64,000 nt of DNA, from assembly GCA_002375495.1 (NCBI GenBank), contig DFLU01000007.1, positions 205,469 to 269,468 of the forward strand. Reading direction: 5' to 3'. How positions within the stretch are numbered: the stretch's first letter is position 1; each line of letters opens with the position of its first letter. Under the pieces are notes generated by a model. That model saw only the letters and a program-made list of their open reading frames with translations. It searched no databases and was not told where the DNA came from. The position numbers and the translations under genes were made by a program. Positions 27,455-35,610 of the stretch are shown here, one piece after another. The stretch comes from Flavobacteriaceae bacterium UBA3611. Its GTDB lineage: Bacteria; Bacteroidota; Bacteroidia; Flavobacteriales; Flavobacteriaceae.

Positions 27455-28237
27455 ATGGCCACAAAAACAGAAACCACTGTAGAAGAGAAGTTAAGAGCCT
27501 TGTACGACCTACAATTAATTGATTCACGTGTTGATGAAATTAGAAACGTACGTGGTGAATTACCTTTAGAAGTTGAAGATCTTGAAGATGAAGTTGCAGG
27601 TATGAACACCCGCCTTGACAAATTAAAGACAGAACTTGAGGTAGTTGAAGAAAGTATTAAAGAAAAGAAAAACGGGATAGAAGAATCGAAATCCCTGATC
27701 AAAAAATATACGACCCAACAAGACAATGTACGTAACAACCGTGAGTATAACTCGTTGAGCAAGGAAATTGAATTCCAAGAGTTAGAAATTCAGTTGGCTG
27801 AAAAGCACATTAAAGAATTTAAGGCACAGATCGAGCAAAAAAATGCAGTGATTGAAGAAACTGCTAGTCGTGTAAAAGAGCGCCAAGACCACCTGAAGCA
27901 CAAGCAAGGTGAGCTGAATGAAATTCTTGCTGAAACTGAAAAAGAAGAAAAGGCACTGATTAAAGAGTCTGAAAAATTCGAAAAGAAAATCGAAGAGCGT
28001 TTGGTAAAAGCTTACAAGAGAATTCGTACCAATGTTAAAAATGGTTTGGCTGTAGTTCCTGTAGAGCGTGGAGCCTCAGGAGGTTCGTTTTTCACCATTC
28101 CACCACAGGTGCAAATGGAGATTGCTGCCCGCAAAAAAATCATTACCGATGAACACAGTGGCCGTATTTTGGTAGATCCAGAATTAGCAAAGGAAGAGCA
28201 AGAAAAAATGGAAGCGATGTTCGCTAAAATGAAATAA
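27455..28237 (+). CDS. Coiled-coil protein with cysteine-free zinc-ribbon-like end
   Basis: 260-aa cytosolic protein. Residues 1-185 form a long Glu/Lys-rich coiled coil, and residues 186-250 match the end of the C4-type zinc-ribbon family, in which two CxxC pairs normally bind zinc. Here the matching positions read GASGGSFF and DEHSGRIL, so all four cysteines are replaced and zinc cannot be bound in the usual way. I believe the flavobacterial versions commonly look like this. Function unknown. It pairs with the Nif3-like gene (3-bp gap) and has a strong terminator. Confidence 0.82.
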   Translation: MATKTETTVEEKLRALYDLQLIDSRVDEIRNVRGELPLEVEDLEDEVAGMNTRLDKLKTELEVVEESIKEKKNGIEESKSLIKKYTTQQDNVRNNREYNSLSKEIEFQELEIQLAEKHIKEFKAQIEQKNAVIEETASRVKERQDHLKHKQGELNEILAETEKEEKALIKESEKFEKKIEERLVKAYKRIRTNVKNGLAVVPVERGASGGSFFTIPPQVQMEIAARKKIITDEHSGRILVDPELAKEEQEKMEAMFAKMK

Positions 28238-28260
28238 TCGCTTTCCCAAAATTATAACAG

Positions 28261-28290
28261 AGCCTTCACAGTTTGTGGAGGCTTTTTTTT
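28261..28290 (+). terminator. Terminator after the Nif3/coiled-coil operon
   Basis: Stem AGCCTTCACA (28261-28270) / TGTGGAGGCT (28274-28283) with one mismatch and a 3-nt loop, followed by seven T's. Confidence 0.9.
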
Positions 28291-28348
28291 GTACATTATT
28301 TGAAAGGAAATTGAATTTACACGACCAATTCAACATTAAAAAAATACT

Positions 28349-29029
28349 ATGAAACATTTTATATATCAATTCGCTTTGGCCGGACTTGTTTCGCTACAAG
28401 CCTCTTGTCAATCATCGAACGAAAACAATAAGAAAGCCGAAATGCAGGCACAGAATACACAAACTCCTGTAGAAGTACCAAGCCAAAATGGCTTAGAAAA
28501 AGCCTACTTCGCGAGTGGTTGTTTTTGGTGCGTAGAGGCTATTTATGAAAGCGTACAAGGAGTACAAGAATCTATTTCTGGCTACAGCGGCGGACATACC
28601 GAAAACCCAACCTACGAATCTAGCAACACCGGTAGAACAGGATATGCAGAGGCTGTAGAAATTATTTACGACCCAAACGTTGTAAGTTTTAAGCAATTGG
28701 TAGATGTCTATTTTGGTTCGCAGAATGTCACCCAAGTGAATGGTCAAGGACCTGACAACGGCTCACAGTATCGTTCTATTATTTTTTATCAGAATGATGC
28801 CCAAAAACAGATAATCGATACCAAAATTGCAGAACTGGAAAAAGAATATGGCGAGGGTAACGTAGCAGCACAAGTACTGCCATTTCAAAAATTTTGGATT
28901 GCCGAAGGGTACCACCAAAATTACGAACGAAACAATCCTAACAATCCGTACATTCAGAATGTTTCCATTCCCAGACTACGCAAATTCCAGAAAAAATTTC
29001 CACAGTTGTTAAAAGATAGTGCGCATTAA
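28349..29029 (+). CDS. msrA: Peptide-methionine (S)-S-oxide reductase, lipoprotein form
   Basis: 226-aa MsrA that repairs oxidised methionine in exported or outer-membrane proteins. A lipoprotein signal (MKHFIYQFALAGLVSLQASC) is followed by a linker to about residue 48, then the catalytic domain beginning with YFASGCFWCVEA, whose first Cys is the nucleophile. GYSGGHTENPTYE and the C-terminal FWIAEGYHQNYE are family landmarks. The recycling cysteines often found at the C-terminus are not visible, so reduction may depend on a partner. Single gene with its own terminator. Confidence 0.93.
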   Translation: MKHFIYQFALAGLVSLQASCQSSNENNKKAEMQAQNTQTPVEVPSQNGLEKAYFASGCFWCVEAIYESVQGVQESISGYSGGHTENPTYESSNTGRTGYAEAVEIIYDPNVVSFKQLVDVYFGSQNVTQVNGQGPDNGSQYRSIIFYQNDAQKQIIDTKIAELEKEYGEGNVAAQVLPFQKFWIAEGYHQNYERNNPNNPYIQNVSIPRLRKFQKKFPQLLKDSAH

Positions 29030-29043
29030 AAATTGCGAACATG

Positions 29044-29084
29044 CTAAAAAGCCGTTTCAGCATCATGCTGGAGCGGCTTTTTAG
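29044..29084. terminator. Bidirectional terminator after msrA
   Basis: Perfect 11-bp outer stem CTAAAAAGCCG (29044-29054) / CGGCTTTTTAG (29074-29084) enclosing an inner CAGCA/TGCTG stem. It has T-runs on both strands and serves msrA (+) and, by position, the convergent methyltransferase gene (-). Confidence 0.85.
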
Positions 29085-29129
29085 TTTCATATATAGTTAT
29101 AAGCACATCCGATAAATATCTAATGGTAC

Positions 29130-29930
29130 TTATCGCTTTACCGCTTTCACTTCAAATAGTAAGGGGTATAATTTGTTGGGCAACTCGTATAACCCTTCGT
29201 TATTTTTTTCTAAATCTGGAAATACATCGTATGGGGAGGCATCATGCTCCTTAAATAGTTCTAATGTTAGTCCGGCGTCTAATAAACTACCAATCACATC
29301 GCTCAAACTATGGTTCCACCCATACTCTTTGCTCACCATTTTAGTTTTTCCATCTTCGGCATAGGTGCCTTCATATTCTTCATAAATCGCTTCTTTTTGG
29401 TGATAGCCATATTTCATATCTGGCGGTGTAACGGTATAATCGAACATCCACGCGATAGGGTGAAATTCAACAATATAAAAAACTCCGCCAGGCGCCAATC
29501 GCTCAGCAATCATCTTCGCCCATGGTTTTAGATCAGGCAACCAACCTATCGTGCCATAACTCGTAAAAACCACATCAAATGTTTCGTTCACAAACTTTGA
29601 GGTATCCAACACATTGCAGCAAACAAATTGGGCGTCCTGCTTTAATTCTTCATTTAATTCGCGTGCCATTTTAATGCCTTCTTCGGAAATATCCACTCCA
29701 GTGCATTTGGCCCCTAGCCTGCTCCAACTCAACGTATCTTGGCCAAAGTGGCACTGTAGGTGAAGCAAACGCTTCCCTTTAACTGATCCTAGTGCGTCCA
29801 GTTCGTAACGATTAAGCGACAACTTCCCTTTTTTGAAATCCTCTAAGAAATAAAAATCGCTCGCAGCGTGTACCGCTACTTTTTTATTCCATGTTTCTTT
29901 ATTCGTATCGAATGCTTTTTGAAAATCCAT
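29130..29930 (-). CDS. Class I SAM-dependent methyltransferase
   Basis: 266-aa cytosolic methyltransferase of the Methyltransf_11/25 type. Motif I is GKRLLHLQCHFGQDTLSW (about 54-71), where the usual GxGxG is LQCHFGQD. Motif II is AKCTGVDISEEGI, and FDVVFTSYGTIGWL and LAPGGVFYIVEFHP follow. The substrate is unknown. It is a stand-alone minus-strand gene between msrA and the photolyase cluster, reading away from the latter. Confidence 0.83.
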   Translation of the reverse strand: MDFQKAFDTNKETWNKKVAVHAASDFYFLEDFKKGKLSLNRYELDALGSVKGKRLLHLQCHFGQDTLSWSRLGAKCTGVDISEEGIKMARELNEELKQDAQFVCCNVLDTSKFVNETFDVVFTSYGTIGWLPDLKPWAKMIAERLAPGGVFYIVEFHPIAWMFDYTVTPPDMKYGYHQKEAIYEEYEGTYAEDGKTKMVSKEYGWNHSLSDVIGSLLDAGLTLELFKEHDASPYDVFPDLEKNNEGLYELPNKLYPLLFEVKAVKR

Positions 29931-30016
29931 CTTTCTATATATATGACCGAAAGATAGTAAGTTAAATTTTGTTTAATCTATCTGTGATTTTAATAGACAA
30001 ACCCTATTTTTAACTT

Positions 30017-30634
30017 ATGAAATACTTCAACAGTGCCGATTTAAACAATTTGGAAAAACGATACCGGGCACACCTTATCAACAGTTGTACGGGCTACAAA
30101 TCTGCCAACCTCATCGCTACTAGGTCTGAAGATGGCGTGGAGAACGTCGCTGTTTTTAGTAGTGTTACGCATTTAGGCAGCAATCCGCCTCTGCTTTCAT
30201 TTATTCTTAGGCCAACCACGGTACCCCGAAATACATACGACAATCTTAAAAATACTGGCTATTTTACCGTGAACCACATACATGCTGACATCGTTTCAGA
30301 AGCGCACCATACGAGCGCGAAATACGATGGTACCATTTCAGAATTTAACCAAACCCAATTGAAATCAGAGTATAAAAATGAATTTTACGCTCCCTTTGTA
30401 CAAAAGGCACCCGTTCAAATAGGGTGTAAGTATATACGCGACTATTATATTGAAGAAAACAAGTGTTTGCTTATTATAGGAGCCATTGAACAACTTCACT
30501 GCGAAGCCCAGCTGCTGCATGATGATGGATTTATTCAGCTTGATCGCGCACAAACAGTAGCTGTGAATGGATTAGACGGGTATGCCCTTGCAAAGCTACA
30601 GGAGCGTCTAGCCTATGCAAAACCAAAGAATTAA
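30017..30634 (+). CDS. Flavin reductase family protein (FMN-binding)
   Basis: 205-aa protein with the split-barrel FMN-binding fold: [33 protein letters not shown] and [17 protein letters not shown] match the flavin-phosphate loop region. It could supply reduced flavin or bind FMN as a storage or redox protein. It is the first gene of a four-gene run with DUF2256, cryptochrome DASH and an FeS-type photolyase (gap 2 bp to DUF2256). This suggests a role in flavin supply to the photolyases, by context only. Confidence 0.83.
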   Translation: MKYFNSADLNNLEKRYRAHLINSCTGYKSANLIATRSEDGVENVAVFSSVTHLGSNPPLLSFILRPTTVPRNTYDNLKNTGYFTVNHIHADIVSEAHHTSAKYDGTISEFNQTQLKSEYKNEFYAPFVQKAPVQIGCKYIRDYYIEENKCLLIIGAIEQLHCEAQLLHDDGFIQLDRAQTVAVNGLDGYALAKLQERLAYAKPKN

Positions 30635-30636
30635 TT

Positions 30637-30777
30637 ATGGCGCATAAAAAACTGCATTTACCTACTAAAATTTGCCCTGTTTGCGGTCGTCCCTTTGCGT
30701 GGCGAAAGAAATGGGAACAAAACTGGGACACGGTGCTGTATTGTAGTGAACGCTGTAGAAAGAACAAACAAAAATGA
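30637..30777 (+). CDS. DUF2256 small zinc-binding-type protein
   Basis: 46-aa protein, too short for most gene callers. It starts [11 protein letters not shown], then has [15 protein letters not shown] with a CxxC knuckle and [11 protein letters not shown] with a CxxxC pair: four cysteines in a likely zinc site, strongly basic overall. This is the DUF2256 pattern, which I know to accompany photolyase/cryptochrome genes. The stop overlaps the start of the cryptochrome DASH gene (ATGA), so the two are translationally coupled. Molecular role unknown. Confidence 0.88.
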   Translation: MAHKKLHLPTKICPVCGRPFAWRKKWEQNWDTVLYCSERCRKNKQK

Positions 30778-32069
30778 CACATTTAGTTTGGTTTAGGAAC
30801 GATTTACGGGTAACAGACCATATTCCCTTAACACAGGCGTGCAAGGCCTCGAAGAAAGTAATTGCTATTTATTGTTTCGACCCAAGGCACTTTGGCACCA
30901 CCAACTTCGGTTTTCCAAAGACCGGGGCGTTTCGGGCAAAATTTTTACTACAGTCCGTATCAGACTTGAAGAAAAATTTACAAGCCTTGAATATTCCGTT
31001 GGTGCTAAAGTTTCAGAAGCCAGAAGAAGCTATACCAGCTTTAGTAGCTCAATTCTCGGTTAAATCTGTTCATTTTCAAAAAGAATGGACTTCTGAAGAA
31101 CTTGCCGTTTCAAAAACTGTCGAAGCCAATGTTTCAAAGCAGGCAACATGTATTTCCTATTACAACCAATTTCTGTTTCATCCTGAAGATATTCCATATG
31201 CCGATTTCAATAAAATTTCGAAGGTGTTTACCGAGTTCAGAAAAAAAAGTGAGAAATATACCAAGGTGCGAGACGGTGTTGCGATTCCTGATAAACGCCC
31301 AGAATTTGATTTGAATCTCTCAGAGAAATTCCAAAACGACATTCCAACACTAAAAGAGTTAGGGTTAGAGCCTCCTCCAACCGACTCACGCACAGCCTTC
31401 CCCTTTTCTGGAGGAGAAACATCTGGTATAGAAAGAATACAGGAATACATTTGGAAAAAGCAACACATAACTACCTACAAACAGACGCGAAACGAATTGA
31501 TTGGCACTGCCTATAGTTCAAAATTTTCAGCGTGGTTAGCAAATGGATGTATATCACCGCGTACCATTTATTGGGAAATTAAAAAATTTGAAAAAGAGGT
31601 TACGAAAAACCAAGATACCTATTGGATGATTTTCGAACTCATCTGGCGTGATTTCTTCAAATACGTATCATTAAAACATGGCGATGCGCTCTTTAAAATC
31701 GGCGGAATTTTAGAAAAAGAATACGACTGGGGAACTTCCGAAGAAAAAAAACAAGATTGGATTTCAGGCAACACTCCGTACGATTTTGTAAATGCCAACA
31801 TGAAAGAAATAGCCAGAACCGGTTGGATGAGCAACCGTGGAAGACAAAATGTAGCTAGTTTTTGGGCGAAAGAATGGAAACAAGACTGGCGAATAGGCGC
31901 TAGCTATTTTGAAAGCCTATTAATCGATTACGACGTGCACAGTAATTGGGGAAATTGGCAATACGTGTCGGGTGTAGGAAACGATCCCCGAGACCGAAAA
32001 TTTAACATTGAAAGGCAAGCTGAAAACTATGATCCCCACGGAGATTTTGTGGCTTTGTGGAAAGGGTAG
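30774..32069 (+). CDS. Cryptochrome DASH / single-strand-acting photolyase
   Basis: 431-aa flavoprotein of the photolyase/cryptochrome family. The N-terminal alpha/beta domain begins [15 protein letters not shown]. The C-terminal FAD domain has [65 protein letters not shown] and [22 protein letters not shown], a DASH-type pattern. The family repairs cyclobutane dimers in single-stranded DNA and may sense blue light. It overlaps DUF2256 and is 24 bp from the second photolyase gene. Confidence 0.93.
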   Translation: MTHLVWFRNDLRVTDHIPLTQACKASKKVIAIYCFDPRHFGTTNFGFPKTGAFRAKFLLQSVSDLKKNLQALNIPLVLKFQKPEEAIPALVAQFSVKSVHFQKEWTSEELAVSKTVEANVSKQATCISYYNQFLFHPEDIPYADFNKISKVFTEFRKKSEKYTKVRDGVAIPDKRPEFDLNLSEKFQNDIPTLKELGLEPPPTDSRTAFPFSGGETSGIERIQEYIWKKQHITTYKQTRNELIGTAYSSKFSAWLANGCISPRTIYWEIKKFEKEVTKNQDTYWMIFELIWRDFFKYVSLKHGDALFKIGGILEKEYDWGTSEEKKQDWISGNTPYDFVNANMKEIARTGWMSNRGRQNVASFWAKEWKQDWRIGASYFESLLIDYDVHSNWGNWQYVSGVGNDPRDRKFNIERQAENYDPHGDFVALWKG

Positions 32070-32093
32070 TGAAATGAAAAATATTAGATTTTA

Positions 32094-33647
32094 ATGTCAG
32101 ATAAACAAAACAAAAAAACACTTCGTCTCATTTTGGGCGACCAACTCAACCATAAGCATTCGTGGTACGACCACCCGAATGAGAAGGTGGTCTATTTTAT
32201 GGCTGAAATGCGTCAAGAAACAGATTATGTCGTGCACCACATCCAAAAGGTGGTCGCTTTTTTTGAAAGCATGCACAACTTTGCCCAATGGCTTGAGCAA
32301 CGTGGTCATAAAGTAGTGTATTATAAACTTACAGACGCTCTTAATAAGCAAAACCTGGTTGATAATCTACAATACTTAATAAAAGAGCACAACATTGAAA
32401 AATTTGAATATCAGTTACCAGACGAATACCGACTCGATAAACAGCTTCATGCCTTTTGCGAGAATCTAGACATACACCACGAGGCCTTCGACACCGAACA
32501 CTTTCTGACCAGTCGAGAAGATCTTTCAGATTTCTACAAGGGTAAAAAAGAAATGGTCATGGAGTATTTTTATCGGGATATGCGTAAAAAATACGACATC
32601 CTAATGGCGAACCAAAAAGATCCTGAAGGTGGTAACTGGAATTTCGATAAAAGCAATCGCAATAAATGGAAAGGTGAACATGAGATTCCGCATGAACGTG
32701 GTTTCCGAAAGGATGTTTCAGAAACAGTAAAACGGATAAAAGAGAGTGGCGTAAAAACGCTTGGGAATATTTCAGCAGAAAATTTCAATTGGCCTACTTC
32801 GCGGGAAGACAGTCTCTCGGTATTGAATTATTTCTGTAAAAACCTCTTAGTTCATTTTGGCGATTATCAAGATGCCATGCATACCGAACAGGTGTATTTA
32901 TTTCACTCGAGGCTATCCTTCGCAATGAACGCCAAGTTGCTCCACCCTAAAGAAGTAATAGATTCTGTGATAGGCTATTGGCGCGATCATAAAGACATTA
33001 TAGACATCTCCCAAGTAGAAGGTTTTGTACGCCAGATTCTAGGATGGCGCGAATACATGCGTGGTATCTATTGGAAAGAAATGCCAAGCTATTCTAATAA
33101 AAACAAGCTAGAGAACAAAAACAACCTACCTGATTTTTATTGGACGGGCAACACCAAGATGAACTGCCTGCATCACGCGATAAAACAAAGTTTAGACCAT
33201 GCCTACGCGCACCACATACAACGGCTAATGGTGACGGGTAACTTTGCGTTGTTGACCCAATGCCATCCAGACGAGGTAGACCAATGGTATCTTGGTATTT
33301 ATATAGACGCCATAGAATGGGTAGAAATTACGAACACCAGAGGCATGTCTCAATTTGCAGACGGTGGTATCGTAGCCACAAAACCTTACGTCTCTAGTGG
33401 AAGCTACATCAACAAAATGAGTAACTACTGCAAAGACTGCCATTATAAAGTTTCAAAAAAAACTGAAGAAGATGCTTGTCCGTTCAACAGTTTATACTGG
33501 AATTTCTTAGACGACAAAAAAGATCATTTCAAAAATAACCATCGCATGAATATGATGATGAGTTTACTCGAAAAAAAATCGGCAGCAAACCTTTCGGCTT
33601 TAAAAGAACGGGCTGCAAAAATCATCGAAAATCCAGATAATTTCTAG
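32094..33647 (+). CDS. FeS-type bacterial cryptochrome/photolyase
   Basis: 517-aa protein of the iron-sulfur prokaryotic (6-4) photolyase group (PhrB/CryB-like). It opens with LRLILGDQLNHKHSWY, as in this group. The FAD region contains GFVRQILGWREYMRGIYW and HHIQRLMVTGNFALL. The C-terminal YCKDCHYKV...DACPFNSLYW gives three cysteines for the 4Fe-4S cluster; the fourth expected ligand may be the Cys in MNCLHHA. The likely role is light-driven repair of (6-4) photoproducts. It is the last gene of the light-repair run. Confidence 0.9.
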   Translation: MSDKQNKKTLRLILGDQLNHKHSWYDHPNEKVVYFMAEMRQETDYVVHHIQKVVAFFESMHNFAQWLEQRGHKVVYYKLTDALNKQNLVDNLQYLIKEHNIEKFEYQLPDEYRLDKQLHAFCENLDIHHEAFDTEHFLTSREDLSDFYKGKKEMVMEYFYRDMRKKYDILMANQKDPEGGNWNFDKSNRNKWKGEHEIPHERGFRKDVSETVKRIKESGVKTLGNISAENFNWPTSREDSLSVLNYFCKNLLVHFGDYQDAMHTEQVYLFHSRLSFAMNAKLLHPKEVIDSVIGYWRDHKDIIDISQVEGFVRQILGWREYMRGIYWKEMPSYSNKNKLENKNNLPDFYWTGNTKMNCLHHAIKQSLDHAYAHHIQRLMVTGNFALLTQCHPDEVDQWYLGIYIDAIEWVEITNTRGMSQFADGGIVATKPYVSSGSYINKMSNYCKDCHYKVSKKTEEDACPFNSLYWNFLDDKKDHFKNNHRMNMMMSLLEKKSAANLSALKERAAKIIENPDNF

Positions 33648-33750
33648 TTGGGAGCTTTTTAACAAAGCGGGTTAAACACAGGTTAAAGTGCCATCAATTA
33701 CGCTAATTTCAGTGTACATTTATGATAATTAACCATTAAAACAACAAACC

Positions 33751-33909
33751 ATGAGAGATTTAATTTGGCTTATCGTAGTAATTCTAATCATAGGATGGCT
33801 CGTAGGTTACTTCGGATTTGGAGATGCTGTAGGTAGCTTGATCCATATATTATTGGTTCTTGCAGTGATTGGTATTTTGTACCGTCTAGCAACAGGCAGA
33901 AGACCATAA
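33751..33909 (+). CDS. Lmo0937-like small membrane protein
   Basis: 52-aa protein with two hydrophobic helices: DLIWLIVVILIIGWLVGYFGF and SLIHILLVLAVIGILYRLA, ending in a basic tail GRRP. This matches the short lmo0937 family of membrane proteins seen in many bacteria; its role is unknown, although stress linkage is often assumed. It is preceded by an A-rich leader with no Shine-Dalgarno. It lies 50 bp upstream of another tiny exported protein gene and 103 bp after the photolyase gene. Confidence 0.82.
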   Translation: MRDLIWLIVVILIIGWLVGYFGFGDAVGSLIHILLVLAVIGILYRLATGRRP

Positions 33910-33959
33910 ATCCACAACCTTCCAACTGAAATTTTAACTATTTAAAGAAAACCAACAAC

Positions 33960-34088
33960 ATGAAAAAAGTATTCACATTTTTATTGGTAGCCGGACTATT
34001 AACGGCAACGGCAACTAGTTTTACAAGTTGCAGAGAGAAATCTACTGTAGAAAAAGTAGCAGATGATGTTGAAGATGCTGTAGATTAA
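33960..34088 (+). CDS. Very small lipoprotein
   Basis: 42-aa protein: a signal with lipobox (MKKVFTFLLVAGLLTATATSFTSC), leaving about 19 mature residues, REKSTVEKVADDVEDAVD, an amphipathic acidic helix. Family unknown. It is probably co-transcribed with the preceding small membrane protein gene and ends in a strong terminator, which supports its being a real gene. Confidence 0.7.
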   Translation: MKKVFTFLLVAGLLTATATSFTSCREKSTVEKVADDVEDAVD

Positions 34089-34109
34089 TTTTCTTTGCAC
34101 TTCGTAAGG

Positions 34110-34145
34110 GACCTTTAGGGAATATATTCTTTAAAGGTCTTTTTT
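34110..34145 (+). terminator. Terminator of the small-protein pair
   Basis: Stem GACCTTTA (34110-34117) / TAAAGGTC (34132-34139) with a 14-nt loop, then six T's. It overlaps the 3' end of the convergent acetyltransferase gene by 2 bp. Confidence 0.8.
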
Positions 34146-34434
34146 ATACGCTATAACCATCGGCTAGCAAATGCGCATATTCTGGATGTCTTTTAATATA
34201 AGAAGCTACAAAGGGGCACAACGGCACCAATTTACGATTTTCCCCTTCTATTGCGGCTAGGGCATGTTTTACGAGCGCCGAACCAATTCCATTGCCTTCC
34301 ATTTCTGAAGGAACTTCGGTATGTGTAAGGTACATTTTGTCTTCGGCACGGATATAGTCTATAAAAGCGCAGCCGTCACCAACATGAACTTCAAAGCGCT
34401 TTTTGTCTTTGTTTTCTGAAATATTTAAATCCAT
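34144..34434 (-). CDS. Small GNAT-like N-acetyltransferase
   Basis: 96-aa protein of the short acetyltransferase family (Gtn2/YjdJ-like). The acetyl-CoA loop is EGNGIGSALVKHAL, with THTEVPSE before it and VPLCPFVASYIKRHPEY after. These proteins have a minimal GNAT fold, and their substrates are unknown. It overlaps the CDGSH gene by one base (stop/start sharing position 34434), so the two are coupled. Confidence 0.87.
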   Translation of the reverse strand: MDLNISENKDKKRFEVHVGDGCAFIDYIRAEDKMYLTHTEVPSEMEGNGIGSALVKHALAAIEGENRKLVPLCPFVASYIKRHPEYAHLLADGYSV

Positions 34435-34853
34435 TACGCTTGGTTATGGGTGCCATCACAAAATGGCTGATTCATACTTTGCCCACACCTACAAAACGCC
34501 GTTCTTTTCTGTTTTTGTTCTTCTCGGCCGTCATCGTGTGTAATGTTTACCGCTCCTAAAACTAGCAAGGGTCCGTTTTTCATCACTTCTATTTTCGTAG
34601 TTTCTTTCTTCATTTCTTTATCAATTTCTGATGGCCCAACTGCATTCATATAATAGCTTAATGCACCGCTGGGGCAAGCTTTTACGGTGCCAATAATTTT
34701 TTCAGTAGCCGCATTTTCAACCTGTACCCAGGGTTTTTCTTTTGGTTTAAATACTGAAGGCAGTCCGTGTACACATTTTGCTGAATGGATACAGAGTCCT
34801 GGTTTCCAAAGTACCGTAACTTCTCCGTTTGAATATTCTTTCGTCTTTTCCAT
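34434..34853 (-). CDS. Fused 4Fe-4S ferredoxin-like and CDGSH iron-sulfur protein
   Basis: 139-aa protein. The N-terminal part (about 10-70) is a divergent one-cluster ferredoxin domain with LCIHSAKCVHGLP and a later VKACPSGAL. The C-terminal part has the CDGSH motif FCRCGQSMNQPFCDGTH (CX1CX2-SxP-FCDGxH type), which binds a 2Fe-2S cluster with three Cys and one His. This two-domain arrangement is a known family, probably redox or Fe-S related. It is first in an operon with the small acetyltransferase. Confidence 0.87.
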   Translation of the reverse strand: MEKTKEYSNGEVTVLWKPGLCIHSAKCVHGLPSVFKPKEKPWVQVENAATEKIIGTVKACPSGALSYYMNAVGPSEIDKEMKKETTKIEVMKNGPLLVLGAVNITHDDGREEQKQKRTAFCRCGQSMNQPFCDGTHNQA

Positions 34854-34881
34854 GTATTAAAGTTACGAAAATTATACGCCC

Positions 34882-34889
34882 CAAAGATA
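34882..34889 (-). promoter_or_regulatory. -7 box of the CDGSH/acetyltransferase operon
   Basis: TATCTTTG on the minus strand, 28 nt before the ATG at 34853, in the short gap to the divergent lipoprotein gene at 34921. Confidence 0.5.
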
Positions 34890-34920
34890 CTTTCCTTATT
34901 TTTACATAAAACCAATCTAG

Positions 34921-35610
34921 ATGAACAAAACACTGCTTTTCCTACTCTGTGCTACCGTTCTATGGAGCTGTAACAACACTACAAAAACTTCAGATACGGA
35001 AGCATCCCCAGACACCGAAACCATTGTTGCCACTACTCCTGCCGAAAAGATAGCCAACGCCAATGGTATTGAACATTGGAACGACGTTTCTGAGATCAAT
35101 TTCACCTTTAATGTAGATCGTGGAGAAAACCATTTTGAACGTTCTTGGTCATGGAATCCAAAAACCGATGCAGTCACAATGACTTCAGCTAACGATACGG
35201 TAGCGTATAACCGGAAGCAGATGGACAGTATCACTAAAAAAACGGATGGCGCATTCGTTAACGACTCGTATTGGCTGTTAGCACCATACAAACTGGTATG
35301 GGACGAAGGCACGACGCTTTCCGAAGCAAGCAAAGAAATAGCGCCTATCTCTAACGACAGCTTGCATAAACTCACAATTACGTATGGAAACGAAGGCGGC
35401 TACACCCCTGGCGATGCCTACGATTTTTTCTATGACGATGCATTTATGGTGCGAGAATGGGTTTTTAGAAAAGGCAATAATCCTGAACCTTCTATAGTTA
35501 CAACTTTCGAAGACTATCAAGATTATAACGGATTAAAATTGGCTACCATGCACAAGGACAGTATTGGCGCCTTCAAATTATATTTCACTAACATTTCAGT
35601 AAAAAAATAA
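34921..35610 (+). CDS. Lipoprotein of unknown function preceding kynU
   Basis: 229-aa predicted lipoprotein (lipobox in LLFLLCATVLWSC), then an acidic Ser/Thr linker to about residue 42, then a domain of alternating strands with aromatic pairs (WNDVSEINFTFNV, RSWSWNPKTDAV, SYWLLAPYKLVWDEG, EWVFRKGN, GLKLATMHKD). I do not recognise it with confidence; it may be one of the Bacteroidota DUF6503-type proteins. Its stop overlaps the kynureninase start (TAATG), so it is translated with the kynurenine genes. Confidence 0.7.
   Translation: MNKTLLFLLCATVLWSCNNTTKTSDTEASPDTETIVATTPAEKIANANGIEHWNDVSEINFTFNVDRGENHFERSWSWNPKTDAVTMTSANDTVAYNRKQMDSITKKTDGAFVNDSYWLLAPYKLVWDEGTTLSEASKEIAPISNDSLHKLTITYGNEGGYTPGDAYDFFYDDAFMVREWVFRKGNNPEPSIVTTFEDYQDYNGLKLATMHKDSIGAFKLYFTNISVKK

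Noticed and set aside
34917..35375. Minus-strand open frame of 152 codons opposite the lipoprotein gene
   Set aside because: It covers a gene with a lipobox and coupling to kynU; the antisense protein lacks any family signature.
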